A DNA stretch of 26,729 bases from Neocallimastix lanati (nom. inval.) (GCA_016946835.1 JACVTC010000149.1:382501-409229); one strand, 5' to 3'; counted from the stretch's first letter, positions 10,363 through 20,785 are shown. Program-made: numbers and translations. The notes: generated by a model not told the origin, from the sequence alone.

Positions 10363-11493
10363 CTTCTTTTACTTTTATTTTTTGTTTTATTTTGTTTTAT
10401 TTCGTTTTTTTTTTTTTAGTCTTTGTTCAAAAGTACTGATATTAAAGTAAAGATATAATATACCTTAACTTTTTTTTTTTTTACCTTTATTATTATATAA
10501 AAAAAAAGAAAAAAAAAATCGTAAAAATTATTTATTTGAATTAAACATTTTTGCGGAGTTTTTCCGTAATATTCACTTTTTTTTTTTATTTTTTTTTGGT
10601 AAATATAAAAAAAAATTTTTTTTAAAAATTTAATAAATATTATATAATTTAATAATAATAACTATATCATTAATTAAATTAATTAATAATCAAATAATTA
10701 AAATTCAAATTAATATTTAAAAAATTTAATCTACTTTTTTTTTTTTTTTAATAATTATTCCTAATATTAATTAAATAAAAAGTTATTTCTGAACATTCAG
10801 TATAATAAAAATAGTTAGTAACCTTGTTTATTAGTTATATAATCTTTTTTTGGATAGTAAATTGTATAAGATCAATAATGAATAATAATATATTAAAAAA
10901 ATTTTTTTGATGGCTATTAATTATTATTATGGCAATAAATTATTTATTTAAATTTTTTTTTTATTTAATAATTATAATTAATACAAAATATCAATAAGAC
11001 CATGGTTCTAACAATAGAAATAATATAAAAAAAATTTTTTTTATGGAATAATACTGTGTATTTTATATATATTAAATACTTTTATAAACTTTTAATTATT
11101 CATTTTACATGCTTATATAGACATAAATGTTATATCCTTTATTTTAAAATAAAAAATATAGATAGTACGAATAAGGATATTGTTTTTGAATTATACAAAA
11201 AGAAATGACGTATATCTTAATGATTACAATTTATTATGGAAAATTATGACCATTATTTTTATTTGTCCTCTTTTCTAATAAAAGTATTTCTCTAAAAAAA
11301 AGTGTTAAACATAATAATTGTAAACTATTAGATATTATTTTAATATGAGTTTTTTTTTTTTTTTTTTTTTTGTGGATTTTTTGAATATTAAATTGATGAC
11401 AACTTTATTGATGAACTATAAAAATAAAAGACCCCTAATGTCAAATATGGGTTTAAACAAATTAATATTAAATTATAAAATTACAAAATTACA
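10363..11493. other. Intergenic region upstream of AKR copy 2
   Basis: Mostly A/T runs with the shared CGG-N7-CCG element at 10551-10585. The rest (about 10600-11490) has no supported gene, although its last part may hold further decayed 5' sequence of the ankyrin relic that follows. The short open frame at 11345-11533 begins with poly-Phe from a T-run and is not accepted. Confidence 0.6.
10551..10585 (-). promoter_or_regulatory. Shared upstream element, copy near AKR copy 2
   Basis: On the gene strand: GTGAATATTACGGAAAAACT followed by CCGCAA, with the same CGG-N7-CCG core, GTGAA start and A-rich flank as at 7147-7180. It lies about 190 bp upstream of the copy 2 ATG, a normal promoter distance. 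The plus-strand flank also ends in a similar GTAAATAT(T)AAA tail in both copies, so the shared block is about 50 bp. No match was found upstream of copy 3. Confidence 0.5.
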
Positions 11494-11868
11494 TTACAAT
11501 TTAAAGCTTGTGAAATTGAAAATGAAGATATAGTAAACTATTTAGTTGGGTTTGGAGCTGATATAAATAAAGTAGAGCATTATGAGGAAAACTCTACTAT
11601 TTATTGCATGTAGCACTGGACATGAAAATAGAGTGAAGTATTTAATAGAATATGAACTCAATACCAATAAAGAATGTAATTTTTGGTGAAATTCCATTAT
11701 TTAATGAAGTTAAAAAGTGGAAATGCAGATTTAGTGTAATATTTAATAACATTTGAAGTTGATATAAATATTGAAGATAAATATAAACAGACAGTATTAT
11801 TTAATACCTGTCAAAATAGAAATGAAAAATTAGTAAAATGTAAAGCAGATATAGAAAAGGAAGATTGT
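11494..11868 (+). pseudogene. Ankyrin-repeat gene relic (about four repeats)
   Basis: Several frames together spell degenerate ankyrin repeats: ENEDIVNYLVGFGADINK, then LLFIACSTGHENRVKYLIEY, then a repeat with SGNADLV-YLITFEVDIN, then TVLFNTCQNRNEKLVK and a truncated KADIEKED. The frame changes near 11588 (A-run), near 11682 (T-run) and near 11714 (A-run), and there is an in-frame TAA near 11737. Frame slips at homopolymers and loss of residues in the last repeat mark an old pseudogene. Intact relatives would mediate protein-protein contacts. Its strand is opposite to the AKR genes, so it is not part of that array. Confidence 0.75.
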
Positions 11869-12469
11869 ATTTCAATTTTCTTTTCTTTTTTCTTTTTTTT
11901 TTAGATTAGGAAAAGAATATACTTCCATTGCTTCGTTTATTAATTATTAAAATATTAATATATTATATACATTTGTAAATGAAGAAATACATTATGAATA
12001 TATTAAAGATAAAGATTAAAAAAAAAAAAAAAAAGAAAATTAAAATTAAACTTTGATAAAAAATAAAGTTTAGGTAATACAATTAAAGCTAAGAGAAATT
12101 TTAAAAAATAATTTTTGGTATTTTAAAATGAATCAAGATTATTTCTACCAAAAAAAAATATATTTAATAAAATAAAGCAGAGAAGTTAACATCTGGTAAA
12201 GTAGATAGTGTAATGACAACTAAAACTTTCCCTTAAACTAAGAGAAATATTATCAGGAGATAGAATTTAGAATTTCCATATAGATTAATTGTGTAAAGAA
12301 CAATAATTACCATTTATGTTAAATGAACTAGAAGGATTAATAATAGAGTTTCTTCTATTGCTATTATTATGTATTTTTTTTTTTATTATATAATAATTAA
12401 AAAAAAATTAATAATAGAGTTTCTTCTATTGCTATTATTATGTATTTTTTTTTTTTTTTTTAGATATAA

Positions 12470-12516
<47 letters not shown>

Positions 12517-13191
12517 ATAATAAAAATTATTTCAAAATTTATTGGTTATATATTTTTTAATTTATAATTAAAAAAAAAATGAATGATCCATTTTTTTTTT
12601 TAAATTGAACAATCTCATATCAAAAAAATATTTTACTATCAAAATTCAAAAATTTTATAATTATTACAAATACTTATTTATAGTACAATTTAGTTATATT
12701 TAATGAAATTGAATGAACACTTTTTCGTTTATATAACTTATTTTTTTTTATAAAAAAATAACATATTAAATATAAATTTAAAAGAATAGAATAAACAAAT
12801 AACAAATTAATATAATGTTAATATTTACAATTTTTTTTTTTTTTAATTATTATACATTTATTTGCATTTTTTATTATTCTTAATATTTTTTTTGTATACT
12901 ACATTTTATACAATTTTTTTAGTTGAGAAAAATCATTATTGTTTCTCTTGTATTTCTCTCTTTTATATATGTACTGTTTATTATTTTCATTACATATATC
13001 TTTGATCTTAAAAATGATTTTATTACCATTTTTAATCTTTTTGTTCATTTTATGTAAAAATAATAGTATTAGTATATTACTTTATTCATTTTTATTCAAA
13101 ATATTTCCAATTTTTTTTTTTTCATTTATTAATATTATTATTTTTTTAATTTTTTGTTTGGTTTCACTCCCTTTCTAGTTCTTTATCTAAT
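11869..13191. other. Spacer between the ankyrin relic and AKR copy 3
   Basis: AT-rich. The part at 11900-12340 has a less uniform composition, with fragments such as LREILSGD and LNELEGL between stops, and may be further decayed coding sequence of unknown type. It is followed by a duplicated block (12336-12454) and a poly-A of about 36 nt at 12478-12513. The open frame at 12939-13178 is hydrophobic and AT-driven and is not accepted as a gene. Confidence 0.5.
12336..12454 (+). repeat. Two-copy direct repeat, 71-bp spacing
   Basis: A block starting ATTAATAATAGAGTTTCTTC and ending in TATTATTATGTATTTTT plus a T-run occurs at 12336 and again at 12407. The two copies match over about 46 bp and are separated by an A/T linker. 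This is a recent tandem duplication, perhaps by slippage between the flanking homopolymers. Confidence 0.85.
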
Positions 13192-14097
13192 TTAAAAATC
13201 ACCAAGATCATTGAAAATATTTAAAACCTTGAAACGTGGTGGATAAACACATCTGTATCTATAAGTAATACCATTAATTTTTTCAATATCTTCTTGATTA
13301 AGTTCAGCGATATGGAAATTTTCTTCAATTCTAGATGGAGTAACAGATTTTGGAATAACTTTTGTATTAATATATTAAAATAATAGTTTTAATTTATTGA
13401 TATTAATTTAAGAAAAAAATAAAAAAAAAAAAAAAAAAAAAAATATTAATATTATTTTATATAGAAAAAAATAGTTTATAATTAATATATCTATAAGTAT
13501 TTTTTTTAATTTTTTTTTTTAAAAAAAAAAAAATTATATTTATATAACAATAGTGATAAATAATAATTATTATAATTCATTATTCATTTATTCCTTTATT
13601 CGATTATTCATCATTATTTTCATAAATAATTACCAATAACATTTCTTTGAGCATTCCATGAAAGAATAACTTGAGTTGGGGTCATATTGTGTTTAGCGGC
13701 AATTTCCTTAATAATTGGATCATCAGAAACCTTTGGTTCAGTCTTTTGACCAAGTGGACTATAAGCGGTAACTTGTACACCATGATCTTGACAGAATTTG
13801 ACTACCTTATGTTGTGGAAGGAATGGATGAAGTTCAATCTTTTATAAATATATATATATATATTATGTATATTTAATGAAATTAAAAGTAATAATAAAAG
13901 TATTTAAATATATTATATAAAAAAAAAAAAATATTATTAATAAAGCTATTAATATGTTTATGAATTATATACATATTTTATATGTATGAAATGTTATGTA
14001 CTAGAACTATATTAATATTATCATATCATTATATCATTATTCTATATAATATTTATTGTATTTTTTATTATTTATTATTATTATTAATTATCCTATC

Positions 14098-14179
<82 letters not shown>

Positions 14180-14186
14180 TTGCCTA

Positions 14187-14226
<40 letters not shown>

Positions 14227-14596
14227 TTATTGTTATTATTATTATTATTAAAATTTTAAATATTTATTAACTATTTATAAATATTTATAATATTAATTAA
14301 ATAATTTATTATTATTTACTTGGTTCATAGCAGGCTTAATTTCAGCCTTATCTAAAATTTCTTGTAATCTTGGAATATCAAAGTTAGAAACACCGATAGC
14401 CTTAGCCTTACCAGCCTTGTATAATTTCTATATATAATTATTATTTATTTATTTATTTTAAAATATATATAATGTGATTAATATTTTATTATTTATATTT
14501 AAAAAATAAAAATATATATATATATATAATAATAATAATAAAGAATTAAATTATTTATTTTAATATTTAATTCATTAATATAAAATTTAATTATTA

Positions 14597-14630
<34 letters not shown>

Positions 14631-15640
14631 TATTTATGTTTACATATATATACTTACTTCCATTTCTCTCCAAGTATCAATAAGTGGAATATCTTCGAAT
14701 TTGTCACCGAATTTTGGACCATCAGCATCTTGGGAAACTGGCCAATGCATTAAATAAAGATCAACATAGTCTAATTGTAAATCCTAATAATATTTATATA
14801 ATTAATTTAAATATATATATTCAATTTATTTATTAATAAACAATTTATATATAATAATAAATATTATTATTATTATTATTATTTTCAAAATTTCTTTTTT
14901 TTTTTTTAAATTCACTTTTTTTTTTTAAAAAAAAAAAAAAAACTTTCAACTTACATTTAAAGTACTTTCAAGACCCTTAGCAACTAATTCTGGACGATGA
15001 AAAGTATTCCATAATTTAGAAGTAACAAAGATATCTTCACGTTTAATACCTTCTTCCTTCATAGCTTCATTAATACCTTGACCAACTTCCTTTTCATTAC
15101 CATCTTTTTATTATTGAATATATGTTACATATATATTATGAATATTTATATTAATAAATTCTATTAATATTTCTATAGAGCATTTAGCTCTTGTTATTTA
15201 TTACCATAAGTATATATATTTATGTTTTATTAAATAAAAAAAAAAAAAAATAGTGTATATATCTATATAAATATATAAATATATAAAAAATAAAATAGAA
15301 TAAAAAAATATTTACAACACCAAGCGCCATCAATATGTCTGTAACCTAATTTAAGAGCAGTCTTGACAGCACTAGCAACCTTTTCTGGTTCGGATAAGAC
15401 TTTATTTATTTATACATATATTAATATTTATTTTAAATATATAGCATTAATATTATTTATTTTAAATTAATTATTTATATATTTGCCTTCAAAATATTAT
15501 AAATATCATATAAATAAAAATTTATATATTTATATAATAATATATATTATTAAATATTATAATAAATAATGCTTACAAGTTCCTAAACCAATAATTGGCA
15601 TTTTCTTTCCAGTATTTAAAGTTAAAGTTCTTTGGTTCAT
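13192..15640 (-). CDS. Aldo-keto reductase, copy 3 (7 exons, 300 aa)
   Basis: Exons in coding order: 15640-15577, 15399-15316, 15103-14955, 14783-14658, 14427-14320, 13838-13634, 13358-13192. They total 903 nt, uninterrupted, with six GT-AG introns of 171-481 nt. Catalytic Asp45, Tyr50, Lys79 and His112 are kept, and the NADPH motif is [13 protein letters not shown]. Exons 2-6 match copies 1 and 2 in length. In exon 3 it agrees with copy 2 at 39 of 50 residues, so it is the more distant paralogue. The tail after GIT is very different from the others: aromatic and Arg-rich ([11 protein letters not shown]) where copies 1 and 2 have RQRT. In this family that loop lines the substrate pocket, so a different substrate is likely. 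Copy 3 also has LMHWPVS where the others have LIHWP-AQ. Confidence 0.93.
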
Positions 15641-15750
15641 TTTTTTTATTTATTTTTTATTATTATTTATAAAATAAAAGAATAAAAATATACTTTTTTT
15701 TTTATTAAAACTAAAAAGTAAAAATGAAAATGAAAAGGTCTAAATCAATT

Positions 15751-15759
15751 ATTTTTATA
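15751..15759 (-). promoter_or_regulatory. Possible TATA box for AKR copy 3
   Basis: TATAAAAAT on the gene strand, about 110 bp upstream of the ATG, in a stretch of 15720-15780 that is less monotonous than its surroundings. In DNA this AT-rich the match is weak evidence. Confidence 0.25.
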
Positions 15760-15988
15760 CATAAAAAAGGATACACAAAAAAATTAAATTTATAATTATT
15801 TAATATATTAATTAATTAATAAAAAAAAATAAAAAAAAAAAAAAATTTATATATATCTATTTATATATAATAATTTTAAATTAAAGAGTTGAGATAAAAA
15901 AAAAAATTTTTTTATATATTTAAAGTTTATTAATTATATTATTATTATTAATTTTTTTTATTAAATCTACTAGAATAAGTAAAAATTT

Positions 15989-17019
15989 AATAATAAATAA
16001 TAAATAATTGAATAATAAATAATAAATAATTGAATAATAAATAATGGAATAATAAATAATAAATAATGGAATAATAAATAATAAATAATAAATAATAAAT
16101 AATTGAATAATAAATAATAAATAATAAATAATAAATAATAAATAATTGAATAATAAATAATAAGTAATAAATAATAAATAATAAATAATAAATAATAAAT
16201 AATAAATAATAAATAATAAATAATAAATAATAAATAATAAATAATAAATAATAAATAATAAATAATAAATAATAAATAATAAATTAAATGATAAATAATA
16301 AATAATAAATAATAAATAATTGAATAATAAATAATAAATAATAAATAATAAATAATAAATAATTGAATAATAAATAATAATAAATAAATAAATAATAAAT
16401 AATAAATAATTGAATAATAAATAAATATTAAATAATAAATAATAAATAATAAATAATAATAAATAAATAAATAATAAATAATAAATAATAAATAATAAAT
16501 AATAAATAATAAATAATAAATAATAAATAATAATAAATAAATAAATAATAAATAATAAATAATAATAAATAAATAATAAATAATAAATAATAAATAATAA
16601 ATAATAAATAATAAATAATAAATAATAAAAAGAGTATTTATTAATAAATAATAAATAATAAATAATAAATAATAAATAATGGAATAATAAATAATAAATA
16701 ATAAATAATAAATAATAAATAATAAATAATAAATAATAAATAATGGAATAATAAATAATAAATAATAAATAATAAATAATAAATAATAAATAATAAATAA
16801 TAAATAATAAACAATGAAATAATAAATAATAAATAATAAATAATAATAAATAATAAATAATAATTAATGATTAATAAATAATAAATAATAAATAATAAAT
16901 AATAAATAATAAATATAAATAATAAATAATAAATAATAAATAATAAATAATAAATAATAAATAATAAATAATAAATAATAAATGAATAATAATAAATGAA
17001 TAAATAATAAATAATAAAA
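15989..17019. repeat. Heptanucleotide satellite (AATAATA)n, about 1 kb
   Basis: Long runs of a 7-bp unit, AATAATA in some phase, interrupted at intervals by variant units that give AATTGAATAA or AATGGAATAA, and once by AAAAAGAGTATTTATT near 16627. Because 21 nt is seven codons, the minus strand shows a long open frame (16641-17030) with a seven-residue period of Leu, Phe, Ile and Tyr. That frame is a by-product of the repeat. A related TTATTTATTCC-type run occurs in the other orientation at 7490-7620. Confidence 0.95.
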
Positions 17020-17612
17020 TGAAAAAGCATGAGATTTTTATTTATATATACATATTCATATAATAATTGTGATTATGATTATGATTATATATAGTTATTA
17101 CATAAGAATAATGAATATATATAGTGAAATTTTTAAAATGATAACTTTTTTTAAATAGATGTATATAAATATATAGTTATATAATTAGATTGTTAATAAT
17201 TACCAATAATTAATAATTATTATAAAGTATATATAAATTTAAATTCATTTTTCTTTATTTCTTTTATTATTTCATGTTCTTTTTTTTTTTTTTTTTTTTT
17301 TTTTCTCTTTTCTTTTATTTATCATATCCAATTTTATTTCTTATTTTTTTTTTTTGTTTTTTTTTTTTGTTTTTTTTTGTTTTTTAGTTATATTAAATAT
17401 GGGAAATTTTTTTAATTTTTTTAATTTTTTATTATTTTTTTTTTAATTTTTTTTATATTTAATATTGCATCATTACCAAATAAGGAAAAATGAAAGGAAA
17501 ATTAAAATAGAAAAAAAAAAATTTTTTTTTTCTTATAATTCAAACTAAATTTAATTTTATTAATTGTTAATACATTACAATACATTACAATACTTTTTTT
17601 TTTTTTTTTTTT

Positions 17613-17813
17613 AATTCCGGTGTGTACCGTCCTATGCCCCCCTCAAGACATGGGAATATTAAGGTAGTCACAACACTTCCCACTGGACAGCCTTACTGTT
17701 TATTCAGCATTGGCGATTATAATACATTGTTGAAATAAATTAGCCAACTTTTCAATTTTTTTTTTTAATTTTTTTTTAATTTTTGATGGTGACTCCATCA
17801 TGCATCAAAACAT
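17613..17813. other. GC-richer island of unknown identity with several foldbacks
   Basis: Stands out from the AT-rich surroundings (e.g. CCTATGCCCCCCTCAAGACA). Plus-strand foldbacks: TGGGAA 17651-17656 with TTCCCA 17677-17682; ACAG 17687-17690 with CTGT 17696-17699; TTGGC 17710-17714 with GCCAA 17743-17747. Two T-runs follow, then AATTTTTGATGG, resembling an Sm site, leading into a perfect 6-bp hairpin TGATGG/CCATCA (17784-17800). It could be an snRNA-like or other structured RNA gene, or an old repeat fragment. I do not recognise any known snRNA signature (no U1 ACTTACCTG, U2 GTAGTA or U5 CTTTTAC loop), so the identity is left open. Confidence 0.4.
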
Positions 17814-18394
17814 TATGAAAAAGAAATTCAAACCAAAAAGTAATGTGATGAAAAAAAATTATATATTTATATATATAGTTATTGATATAGAAATACTTTT
17901 GAAATATATTTTTATTTTAATTTTTATCTTTATTATAATTATTATTCAAGTGGTACTCTAATCTATTTGTTATAACCTATCTATTATTTTTTTTATAAGT
18001 TGGCTTTATTATTTCTTAATTAATTGTTAAATGTATTATCATCCCTAGAAGTAATTCCACAATTTTATTTAAGATAGAATTATCTTCTTTATTTCTACTA
18101 TCATAAACTTTACAAAAAAACTTTATCTTTTTATTTTTGTATTACTTTATACAAATTAAAAAGAAAAAATTTTTTTATTTTATTTTTTTAAAAAATTAAT
18201 CCTAAAAAAATAAAAAATATTAATAATTATGGTTTTAATAATTTCAATATAATTAAAAAAATATTTAAAACTTTAAATATTAGAATTATTCCGTAAAATA
18301 TTATAAAATAATAAAATAAAATAAGATAAAATTAAAATAAAATAAATAATTGAAATATGAATATAAAGTATAGATTGAATAAAATAAAATAAAA

Positions 18395-18860
18395 TGGTTA
18401 TTATTATTATTTATCATTTTTGATTTCATTATTACTATTATTTTTATCGTAGTATTACTACAATTATCAGCATTTTAATATCTTTATATAAATAATTATT
18501 TACAATAATTATTATTATTATTAATATCATATTATTTACATTTTATATAGATACTATTATAATTATAATTTTCATTATTATTATTATTATTTTTATATCA
18601 GTATTACCATAATTATCTTTAATATTATTATTATCATTATTATTAGGGTTACTAAATTATTATTATTACGATTATTATTATATTAGTATTATTAAATTAT
18701 CATTATTATTATTATATCAGTGCTATCATAATTATTGTTTTTATTTTATTATTATTAGTTTTATTGTTATTATTATTTCTATTTATTATTATTATTACTA
18801 TACATTAACATGTACCATTATTTATTATTTACTATTATTTGTAATTTTAAAATTAATAAT
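18395..18860. repeat. Degenerate ATT-rich repeat tract
   Basis: Imperfect TTATTATTA runs interspersed with a recurring motif of the type TATCAGTATTACCATAATTAT (near 18596), a variant near 18715 and a weaker relative near 18449. It looks like a decayed compound satellite. Confidence 0.6.
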
Positions 18861-19277
18861 TTCTATAATTATATTCTTTAATAATAAAAACAGAAGAACT
18901 TCTGAAATAAAAAAAATATTAATGATAATAACAATACTTTAATTAACTAATTAAATATATATATACTATTAGATAAAAAGGTTTTATATAATTAATAACC
19001 TATATATATTTTTTCACTAATTTTTTTATCTAATCAATCATTCATAAAAATATATAAGTAATAAATTTAAAAAATAAAAAAAAAAAAAAAAAATGCTTTG
19101 TATATGTACATATTTAATGAATTATTTAAAAAGAAATAAAAAAAATAAAAGTAAGATAAAATAATAAAAACAAAAACATTAACAACAACAGTAAATAAAA
19201 AAAAATATATATATATATATATATTTATATATAATTTTATATATCTATATATATTAAATGTAGAGTAAAAAGTTCAT

Positions 19278-19296
19278 AAAAAAAAAGAAAAAAAAA
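19278..19296 (-). terminator. RNA polymerase III terminator of tRNA-Ser
   Basis: On the minus strand, two T9 runs separated by one C begin seven nt past the tRNA discriminator base, which is the normal pol III stop. Confidence 0.8.
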
Positions 19297-19303
19297 TTTA
19301 CAT

Positions 19304-19385
19304 CGTCAGCTGCAGGGTTTGAACCTGCGCGGGCAGAGCCCACCAGATTTCAAGTCTGACTCCTTAACCACTCGGACAAACTGAC
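19304..19385 (-). tRNA. tRNA-Ser (anticodon UGA)
   Basis: 82-nt class II tRNA without an intron. On the minus strand the acceptor stem GTCAGTT pairs with AGCTGAC (one G-U). The D-arm is TCCGAGTGGTTAAGGA. The anticodon stem is TCAGA/TCTGG around loop CTTGAAA, giving anticodon TGA, which reads UCA. The long variable arm is TGGGCTCTGCCCGC, the T-arm is GCAGG-TTCAAAC-CCTGC, and the discriminator is G, as serine tRNAs require. The internal A and B boxes are intact, and a T-run terminator follows. Confidence 0.97.
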
Positions 19386-19898
19386 AACGATGTCTTTTAG
19401 CTGATAAGAATGTATTAAATAATGCATTCTTAATTAAATCTACGATTTATTTCTAATACATTATGTGTACATTATTATTTTTGTACTTTAATAAATTTTT
19501 AAATCCAAAGATCAAAAATTAAATCAAAAATTATATTAAACTTTATATTTTTATATTAAATCTTATATTAATAGTAATATTTTTATATATTTAAAACTTA
19601 TATTAGCAATATTAATAATGAGTCTTATTTTTTTTTTATATTAATAATGAAAATTTGTATTAATAATATTTTTATATATTGATAATTAAAAATTTATATA
19701 TTATATTTTAACTTTTATTATAAAATTTTATATCGAAATGTTTTATTTTATATTGAAAAATATTTTATTTTATTAAAAACCTTTATATTAGAATAGTATT
19801 TTTATTTTTATTTGAATATTTTAACAGATTGTAATAAAAATTATAGCCAATTAAATAAATTCTTATTAGTAATATTTTAGATATTTTTAAATAAATAA

Positions 19899-19954
<56 letters not shown>

Positions 19955-20078
19955 TTTTATTAATATTATAAATGTATTTTATTTATATTGTTATAATTAA
20001 ATTTTATATAATTAATTATAAAAATCAATTTAAATTTAATAGTTTTTAAAAAAAAAAAAAAATAAATAAAATGTAATT
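19386..20078. other. AT-rich spacer upstream of tRNA-Ser
   Basis: Repeated TATATT/TTATATT phrases at 19500-19830 and a pure A52 tract at 19901-19952. No gene is supported. Confidence 0.6.
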
Positions 20079-20141
20079 TAGTGGCAAGAACAACTTTTAT
20101 GCCTTGAAAAAAAGTATAAATAGTTGTAAATTTTGCTACTA
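20079..20141. ncRNA. Candidate structured RNA, 63-nt two-stem hairpin
   Basis: TAGTGGCAAGA (20079-20089) pairs with TTTTGCTACTA (20131-20141) as 11 bp with two G-U. Inside, CAACTTTTAT (20091-20100) pairs with ATAAA-T-AGTTG (20116-20126) with one bulge, leaving a 15-nt loop. It contains several G and C in an otherwise A/T spacer. It could be a small RNA precursor or part of a short inverted-repeat element. Expression is unknown. Confidence 0.3.
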
Positions 20142-20243
20142 ATTTTTAAAGATCATCAAATAAAATAAAATAAAATAAAATAAAATAAAATAAATTTATA
20201 AATAAAAATAATAAATAAAAAAATAAAATTTGTGTTTCTTACT

Positions 20244-20314
20244 TTATTTTTATTTAATTCTCTAAAACCTTAACATTTATATGGTGGAGATATCGGGGAA
20301 TTAAATAGAAATAA
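20244..20314. ncRNA. Candidate structured RNA, 17-bp stem with 37-nt loop
   Basis: TATTTAATTC (20251-20260) is the exact reverse complement of GAATTAAATA (20298-20307). The stem extends outward to 17 bp with one G-U. The loop (20261-20297) is G-rich on its 3' side (ATGGTGGAGATATCGGG) and has short TCT/AGA and ACC/GGT complementarities. No known RNA family is recognised. Confidence 0.3.
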
Positions 20315-20361
20315 TAGTAAATAACATAGATTTTTTTTAATTTTTTTTATTTTATATTGAT

Positions 20362-20407
20362 AAACAAGTAAGTCGTTAATCCTTTGATTAACCTATGGCG
20401 CTTGTTT
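20362..20407. ncRNA. Candidate structured RNA, nested hairpin with tetraloop
   Basis: The outer stem is AAACAAG (20362-20368) with CTTGTTT (20401-20407). The inner stem is GTTAATC (20375-20381) with GATTAAC (20386-20392), closed by a CTTT tetraloop. Both stems are perfect and properly nested in 46 nt. It lies just upstream of the retroelement and may belong to it or to the flank. Confidence 0.3.
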
Positions 20408-20499
20408 GATATATATATATAAAAAAAAAAAAATTTTTTTTAAATAAGTAAAATTAAGATTCTAAAAAAACAAATTTTGTAAAATTATAACAAGGAGCG

Positions 20500-20735
20500 G
20501 ATAGAGCTCATACACAGTGTATTCTCAGATAGCAACAAATTAACTCTATTCATAGTAGGTTATTGAATAGTAGTTAATTTGGAGATTAATTGGAAAGTAG
20601 ACGAAGGTATTTGGTTACCGACCCGGTAATAATAGTTCAGCCTTCAACGTTTCAACACACGAAGGTGCGGGTACTTTCCAAGCACTGGCGAATAAGGAGC
20701 TTACGTCACCGAAGGCGTAAGATTGTTTTTTTTAT
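20500..20735 (+). other. Multi-hairpin region: LTR segment or independent structured RNA
   Basis: Perfect or near-perfect stems follow each other: ATACAC/GTGTAT (20510-20522); a 16-bp stem with one bulged T and an 11-nt loop (20537-20580); GGAAAGTA 20592-20599 with TACTTTCC 20672-20679, enclosing TTACCG/CGGTAA (20615-20629) and CCTTC/GAAGG (20641-20665); then CTTACG/CGTAAG (20700-20721). A T8 run follows at 20726-20733, like a pol III stop. This is too orderly for chance. It may be the U3/R part of the 5' LTR or a separate RNA gene. Confidence 0.45.
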
Positions 20736-20785
20736 ATATATTTTTTTTTACTTTTCTTTGTGCTAGTTATAAGGCACTTTATTAT

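Larger units (their letters stand above)
17020..19277. other. Spacer between the satellite and tRNA-Ser
   Basis: No supported protein gene. It holds T-runs near 17281-17390, the GC-richer island at 17613-17813, a degenerate ATT-rich tract at about 18395-18860 and (AT)n tracts near 19205. The region 18860-19260 shows nothing beyond AT-rich sequence. Confidence 0.6.

Noticed and set aside
13982-14251. 89-aa plus-strand frame with poly-Ile and poly-Phe
   Set aside because: Microsatellite inside intron 5 of AKR copy 3.
16641-17030. 129-aa minus-strand open frame
   Set aside because: Pure translation of the heptanucleotide satellite, with a seven-residue period and no start context or domain.
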